The translations under genes were made by a program, and so were the position numbers. Below, one piece after another: positions 59,752-64,000 of a stretch of 64,000 bases of DNA; position 1 is the stretch's first letter; each line of letters opens with the position of its first letter. Origin of the DNA: Sunxiuqinia indica (lineage in GTDB: Bacteria > Bacteroidota > Bacteroidia > Bacteroidales > Prolixibacteraceae); contig NZ_WVEM01000003.1 in NCBI RefSeq assembly GCF_009847015.1, positions 366,848-430,847 on the forward strand, read 5' to 3'. Below the pieces are notes generated by a model, which saw only the letters and a list, made by a program, of their open reading frames with translations, did no database searches and was not told where the DNA came from.

Positions 59752-60900
59752 TTAAACTTTCAATTGTCGATAAAATTTACAAATATCTTCAACAAACAAG
59801 TCTGGCTCTTCCATTGCTGTAAAATGTCCTCCGCGAGGCATCTCTGCCCAATGGATTACATTCAAATTCTTTATTGTCCATTCTTTAGGAGGCAATAAAA
59901 TATCTTGAGCAAATAAAGCAATACCAGTTGGTACCTCTATTTTACCCATTGGAGGCAGAGAATGTGTATTTTCGTAGTATATATTCACCGAAGAACTTAG
60001 TGTATTCGTTAACCAGTAAATCATTACATTGGTCAATAGTTCATCTTTACTATACGAATTTTCAAGCTGACCTTTGCAATCACTCCAAGAACGAAATTTT
60101 TCAAGAATCCATGCCGCTGTACCAACCGGAGAGTCCGAAAGTCCGTAGGATAATGTTTGTAGTTTTGTTGATTGAATAGATATATAGCCAGCTTCCTGAG
60201 CCATCCATTGTTGAGCAGTCTTTTTGTAGGCCATTTCTTCCTTGGATAGTTTGCTTTCATCAGGTGCCATTAAAAGGTCTCGAATAATACCAACGTCTGT
60301 CAGGTGGATACCAATTAATAAGTTTGGATGATTTAGAGCCATATAACGGGTAACACCTGAACCTATATCGCCACCTGCTGCTGCAAATTTGGTATAACCT
60401 AATTTTTCAGTCATCAGTTTCACCCATAATTCAGCTACATAAGCATTATTATATCCACTATGTTCCGACTTATCTGAGAAACCAAATCCGGGTAAAGATG
60501 GAATAATTACATCGAAAGAATCGTTTGGGTTGCCTCCAAAACGGGCAGGGTCTGTAAGCTTGTTTATGATTTTTTTATAACGAAGAAAACTATCAGGCCA
60601 ACCATGTGTTAAAATGATTGGTGTCGGATTTTCCCCTTTTCCTTTTTCCCAGATAAAGTGAATATTAATTCCGTCAATTTTGCATTTAAATTGAGAATGA
60701 CTGTTCAACTCTTTTTCCTGAGCACGCCAGTCATAACCATTCTGCCAATAATCAACAAGAGACTGTAAATAGTTCTTTTCCATTCCTCTTTCACTGTCTG
60801 AGTCTTTTAGTTGTTTAGGCCACCGTGTATTGGATAATTTGGAAGAAAGTTCCTCCAATACACTATCCGGTATTTGAATTAGAAATTTTTGAAGTGTCAT
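59752..60900 (-). CDS. epoxide hydrolase, alpha/beta fold, cassette-borne
   Basis: A 382-residue hydrolase with an N-terminal epoxide-hydrolase domain (about 1-110, DSVLEELSSKLSNTRWPKQL) and the alpha/beta core with oxyanion HGWPDSF, nucleophile Asp in AAGGDIGSGVTRYMALNHP, and the terminal His in RGGHFTAMEEPDLF. All catalytic residues are visible. Turns epoxides into diols. Ends 8 nt from the second intron's boundary. Fourth unit of the array. Confidence 0.92.
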   Translation of the reverse strand: MTLQKFLIQIPDSVLEELSSKLSNTRWPKQLKDSDSERGMEKNYLQSLVDYWQNGYDWRAQEKELNSHSQFKCKIDGINIHFIWEKGKGENPTPIILTHGWPDSFLRYKKIINKLTDPARFGGNPNDSFDVIIPSLPGFGFSDKSEHSGYNNAYVAELWVKLMTEKLGYTKFAAAGGDIGSGVTRYMALNHPNLLIGIHLTDVGIIRDLLMAPDESKLSKEEMAYKKTAQQWMAQEAGYISIQSTKLQTLSYGLSDSPVGTAAWILEKFRSWSDCKGQLENSYSKDELLTNVMIYWLTNTLSSSVNIYYENTHSLPPMGKIEVPTGIALFAQDILLPPKEWTIKNLNVIHWAEMPRGGHFTAMEEPDLFVEDICKFYRQLKV

Positions 60901-60986
60901 ATTAATCCTGAATTTATCTATTTTCTACTATTGTTTTTGATTCCAGCAAAATTGATAGCGCTTTATTTACGGACGTTTCCTTCCAT

Positions 60987-61126
60987 TACCGCTAACGGTT
61001 GGTACATGTTGTCGGGGCGGATTTCGGAGAGCGTTCCTGTCCGAAGGACACGGAACTGTGAAACGAGAATCCGCAGTTGGCGTACCACCAAACCCCGTCC
61101 TGCAATATGTACTTTATTAGCGGTAG
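60987..61126. repeat. Cassette boundary palindrome D (intact)
   Basis: A 140-bp imperfect palindrome from TACCGCTAACGGTTGGTAC to TTAGCGGTAG. Arms GGTACAT..GTCGGGG pair with CCCCGTCC..ATGTAC; inside, GCGGATT pairs with AATCCGC. It sits 4 nt past the lipoprotein stop codon, and 86 nt before the epoxide hydrolase start. It is the best example of an undisturbed boundary. Confidence 0.75.
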
Positions 61127-61130
61127 TTTT

Positions 61131-61814
61131 TTATTCAACAGGATATTTTGTTATATCAGGTTCACTTGATTCAAAAAGTCCCGTTTCGTAAAAATAGTTT
61201 GCCATTTTTAGAGCGTCTCCGTTTGAATTTTTTGTTGCTCTTATTGTAAACCATTTTTTCATAAATTCATTTTGTTCAATCAGTTCTGTATTTGTTTCTG
61301 TAATAACATTATTTAAGTCTGTTAAATCTGTTTCATCAGATACTTTGACGTAAAAAAGACTACTGTAACTATTTACACATAAATCTCCAATTGGCTCCCA
61401 AATTAAGTTTTCGCAGTTGTCGGTTTGAATAGTGTAATGTGCATATGAGATTATACTATTTTGCTGTAAATCGGAAATTATTGAAGTTAATTCCTCGCAG
61501 TTTTTTGAAGATTTAAGTTTTAAAGGAATTTCTTTGTATTTGTAATTTGCTTGAGTGTAAATTGTGTAGTCGTAATTTTGGTCAAAGTAGCTTTCCGTAG
61601 AAATATAATCTTGAATTTCATTGTCTGTATAAGTTGTATCACAGGCAATTAATAAATAATCATTTGATAATTCCCCCAAATAATCCTCAGCTCCGTTGTC
61701 GTATTTAAAATCAATATAATCACAACTACTTTGCAGTTTGTCATTTTCACCATCGTCAATGCAACTTGCTAAAAGAAAAGGAAATAAAATCAAGAAAGGA
61801 AGATGTTTTTTCAT
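61131..61814 (-). CDS. orphan lipoprotein resembling a subtilase propeptide
   Basis: A 227-residue lipoprotein (lipobox LLASC near 19; start ATG 61814, not 61874). Its end, FYVKVSDETDLTDLNNVITETNTELIEQNEFMKKWFTIRATKNSNGDALKMANYFYETGLFESSEPDI, looks like the inhibitor-type N-terminal domain of Bacteroidota S8 proteases, but the catalytic domain is absent. It may be a stand-alone protease inhibitor or a relic. Cysteines are scattered in pairs. Cassette-borne. Confidence 0.65.
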   Translation of the reverse strand: MKKHLPFLILFPFLLASCIDDGENDKLQSSCDYIDFKYDNGAEDYLGELSNDYLLIACDTTYTDNEIQDYISTESYFDQNYDYTIYTQANYKYKEIPLKLKSSKNCEELTSIISDLQQNSIISYAHYTIQTDNCENLIWEPIGDLCVNSYSSLFYVKVSDETDLTDLNNVITETNTELIEQNEFMKKWFTIRATKNSNGDALKMANYFYETGLFESSEPDITKYPVE

Positions 61815-61862
61815 TGGTTCTTTTTGTGTTAGATGATAAATATTCCCATTAAGTTGCGTTAA

Positions 61863-61935
61863 AACTACCGCCAATAATTAAGCGTTCAAGCTCTGCGTTG
61901 CGTGCGGCTCGAACGCTTAATTATTATAAGCCGTT
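61863..61935. repeat. Cassette boundary palindrome E (intact, short)
   Basis: A 73-bp palindrome: AATAATTAAGCGTTC...GC pairs with GC...GAACGCTTAATTATT around TCTGCGTTGCGTGCG. Flanks ACTACCGCC and AAGCCGTT carry the cassette cores. Confidence 0.7.
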
Positions 61936-61965
61936 TTAATTCCTATCAATTTACTCCATTTAAAC

Positions 61966-62412
61966 CTATTCTTCTTTGTTAATTTCAAATAAGAATTTTG
62001 AAATAATCAACCCTTCAATTAAACTTCCAAATAACAAAATAGTCAATTCTACAAAAGTCAACAAAATTGGCTCTTGTAGCAAGGTGTGATATACAAACCA
62101 TTCCTGAAACACCCAATACATTATCCAAATAGTAAAACCCCAAAACAGTCCTTTTTTAATCCAAGTTTGACCTGGGATAGACTTTTGTAAAAGATTAAAA
62201 AGCCAGCTATGTACAATACTTAATACAACTAACCCAGCAACCGAAGGGAAAATTTCTCTAGTCGGTGTTATTTCAAGAAATAATTCACTTTGCCAATTCG
62301 GATTATACAATATTTTCTGAACAGGGGGACTCATAAATAACGCTCCCAAAATTCCTTGACTAAATAAACCTGCAATCAGTCCTGAGTAAATAATTTTAAT
62401 TTTCTTTTTCAT
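61966..62412 (-). CDS. small four-helix membrane protein
   Basis: A 148-residue protein with four hydrophobic segments (about 8-28, 55-78, 90-110, 118-142), no charge motif and no known family that I recognise. It starts 49 nt after the sigma factor's stop codon and lies in the same cassette, so the two probably form a pair, perhaps with a membrane-based control of the sigma factor. Confidence 0.65.
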   Translation of the reverse strand: MKKKIKIIYSGLIAGLFSQGILGALFMSPPVQKILYNPNWQSELFLEITPTREIFPSVAGLVVLSIVHSWLFNLLQKSIPGQTWIKKGLFWGFTIWIMYWVFQEWFVYHTLLQEPILLTFVELTILLFGSLIEGLIISKFLFEINKEE

Positions 62413-62461
62413 ATTATCTCTTTTTTATTCTTAGACGAATAAGAAATTGAAAATGGTCGAA

Positions 62462-63235
62462 CTATATATCATTAATTGCTTTTCTTAACACTTTCATTAT
62501 TGAATCCTCTATTGCTGATCCTTTTGAAGATAATGGATTTATTTCTTTTACAAGCTTTGTACGTAAAACATAAAGTTTTCTCTTATCTTCCCTAGGAAAA
62601 ACATTTTTTAACTTTTCCTGCTTGGGATTAAAAAGCCCATTCAATTCGGAGCATTGATAACAAACACCGTTTTTATTTATCAAAGCACATCTCCGGTCAA
62701 ATATCTCAATCATACTTTGTCTTGCTCGGTATAACCAATGCTTTATAGTTCCTTTTGGCGTATCCAGGATTAAAGATATTTCATTGACTTTAAAATCGTA
62801 AATGTCTTTTAAAATCAGTACAACTTGTTTTTCAATGTCCAATGTTTTAGAAATGCATGTAAAACAGAAGCTAATATGTTCCTTGAAATCAAATTTTCCA
62901 TTTTCAGAATTTTCACTAATATTCAAAAAAATGGTTCTATGAGCAGGATCAGATTGTGCTAATGCTTTTGCATCATCCTGTGCTGTTTCTGACCATCTAT
63001 TTCTCTTTCTAAGCCAATCTTTTGCAAGATTTGTTGCAATTGAGAATATCCATGTTTTTAAAGTTGATTCACCGTTATATTGACGTTGTTTCTCCAAAGC
63101 TTTTACAAAAGTATCTTGGGAGATATCATTTGTCATTTCTTCATTGCAAGTCAGTCGGTATAGATACGATTTAAGTTCAGGTAAATTATCCTGATAAATC
63201 TGCGAAATATCAATATTTGAAATAAGTTGTTTCAT
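62462..63235 (-). CDS. ECF-type RNA polymerase sigma factor with C-terminal extension
   Basis: A 257-residue protein: sigma-2 region (ISQIYQDNLPELKSYLYRL to KTWIFSIATNLAKDWLRKRNR, about 10-80), a spacer, and a sigma-4 helix-turn-helix (LILKDIYDFKVNEISLILDTPKGTIKHWLYRARQSM, about 140-175). An added 80 residues with CALINKNGVCYQCSEL follow and could bind metal or redox signals. Similar extended sigma factors occur in flavobacteria. Cassette-borne with a membrane protein. Codon use is visibly A+T-rich. Confidence 0.85.
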   Translation of the reverse strand: MKQLISNIDISQIYQDNLPELKSYLYRLTCNEEMTNDISQDTFVKALEKQRQYNGESTLKTWIFSIATNLAKDWLRKRNRWSETAQDDAKALAQSDPAHRTIFLNISENSENGKFDFKEHISFCFTCISKTLDIEKQVVLILKDIYDFKVNEISLILDTPKGTIKHWLYRARQSMIEIFDRRCALINKNGVCYQCSELNGLFNPKQEKLKNVFPREDKRKLYVLRTKLVKEINPLSSKGSAIEDSIMKVLRKAINDI

Positions 63236-63785
63236 TCTATGCTAATTGTATATAACGAAAACCACGGATATTGTCTGATTTATCAATTTTCGAACACAAA
63301 TTCCCTTGCCCATAAAAGCTGAGGATAAGGGTGTTGTCAAGAAATTGAAAATTTGCCAGAACAGGAACATTGTACATTTCTATTAGGTATTATTGTATAC
63401 GGGGTAGCTTCGCTCCACCATTCAATTTTCCAAAATGTCCCCAGCTCCAGAATTCTGACCGGGTTGATTTTAAACCTTTACACCATTTTAAACACCGAGC
63501 TTCGAACTGGCTCATTCTCGTTATCAAAACTATTTTTTAAAAGTCAATAATCAAAATAAACTCCTCTTTAAAAGGGGAATTCTGACTAACGGTAAAATTA
63601 GTTAATTATCGTACCTATCTTTTTATTCATAATACTTCCCCGCGAATCAAGATGCTTAAAAAGCTCAGAAAAGCTGCAAATTTTATCGTTAGCAACCGAA
63701 TTTAATAAGAACTGTATGAATAGATAATTTAGTTTCAAATCTATTAGGGAGGTTCTTATGTGGGGAATGGCTTATAACGGCAGTC
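63236..63785. other. 550-base stretch without recognisable gene
   Basis: A+T-rich, with only short frames such as 63353-63550, whose translation is low in complexity and looks spurious. No promoter pattern or perfect hairpin seen. It ends in CTTATAACGGCAGTC, a cassette core directly bordering an IS3 element. Confidence 0.5.
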
Positions 63786-64000
63786 TGTCTGAAAAGTAAA
63801 ATTAAGCCATTGAGGTTTCAATATTTCATTCTTATTAAAGCCAGCTACCCAAATAATTCTTTCATGGAAAGAGGTTTTTTGTCTAGTCCTAGAATACGGC
63901 TACAGGTTAATCATTATTTTAAGCTACGTTTTGAAACACCGAGTTAGGTGTTTTGTACCCTAAAGATACATGAAGCCTTTTGTTATTATATAGTTTAATA
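63786..64000 (-). mobile_element. IS3-family element, cut by the window edge
   Basis: Starts TGTCTGAAAAG at 63786, next to the AACGGCAGTC core. The end is the same as the MITE's first 90 bases. OrfB reads into it from the right on the minus strand. The other end lies outside the window, so the length is unknown. Confidence 0.8.
63919..64000 (-). CDS. IS3-family transposase OrfB, C-terminal end only
   Basis: The frame gives IKLYNNKRLHVSLGYKTPNS then VFQNVA and stop, the well-known YNNKRPHxSLGYKTP end of the IS3 DDE integrase core. The rest lies beyond base 64000. Confidence 0.85.
   Translation of the reverse strand, partial: IKLYNNKRLHVSLGYKTPNSVFQNVA

Noticed and set aside
63353..63550. 65-residue plus-strand ORF
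   Set aside because: Low-complexity hydrophobic translation, no ribosome site or relative recognised; likely spurious.
57300..64000. CRISPR array
   Set aside because: The repeats are palindromic, long, unequal and separated by genes, not short direct repeats with spacers of even length.

Overview
The window comes from a chromosome of the phylum Bacteroidota, probably a marine or sediment member of the Marinilabiliales/Prolixibacteraceae type; the family assignment is tentative. The evidence is: promoters with the Bacteroidota pattern TTG-N18 to N22-TAnnTTTG ahead of many genes; a type IX secretion cargo protein with two PorP/SprF genes; the long Bacteroidota-type NusB; fused SpmA-SpmB; a PUR-family DUF3276 protein; and KdsA for LPS. 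I saw no rRNA, tRNA or CRISPR array.

Positions 1-27400 are mostly core genome: thrS-infC-rpmI-rplT, an OmpA-like porin, argS, ffh, folD, an M48 lipoprotein protease, a DUF3276 protein, then on the minus strand nusB-DUF1573-yajC and ybbR-coaE-djlA-like, followed by photolyase, glutathione peroxidase, dnaX, ferritin and a RelA/SpoT homologue. dnaX is split by a run of ten A exactly where gamma and tau should part, so slippage probably makes both forms. The stringent-response enzyme has a damaged hydrolase motif (HN in place of HD).

Positions 27400-36900 hold a uronate-catabolism unit (LacI-type repressor, kduI, kduD, DUF4861) with a perfect 18-bp operator lying over the -33 box, then spmAB, kdsA, a secreted subtilase and a LysM protein. 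Positions 36900-41140 are a molybdenum cofactor operon (mobB-like, moeA, moaA, moaC, MOSC-MogA fusion). Its leader of about 200 nt ends in an intrinsic terminator abutting the first ATG and carries a matching anti-terminator segment, which looks like a riboswitch-type attenuator. Positions 41250-57000 hold nadD-gmk-yicC, a lipid kinase facing an App1-type phosphatase, pabB-pabC, yggS, a DHOD-like gene, a large T9SS type B cargo protein with two PorP/SprF proteins, and a MATE exporter.

Positions 57000-64000 are an accessory region and the most unusual part of the window. Small unrelated genes (DUF2867, VOC/glyoxalase, epoxide hydrolase, an orphan lipoprotein, an ECF sigma factor with a small membrane protein) all lie on the minus strand. 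They are separated by long imperfect palindromes whose ends share cores such as ACCGCTAA/TTAGCGGT and AACGGCAG. The layout resembles an integron cassette array. Two nearly identical ORF-less group II introns (about 470 nt) sit inside the palindromic boundaries, antisense to the genes. Their domain VI helices differ in sequence but keep the pairing and the bulged A. A third intron is left only as a 3' stub. A 99-bp MITE, derived from an IS3-family element whose end is visible at the right edge, has entered one boundary next to the same AACGGCAGTC core that borders the full element. No integrase is visible in the window.
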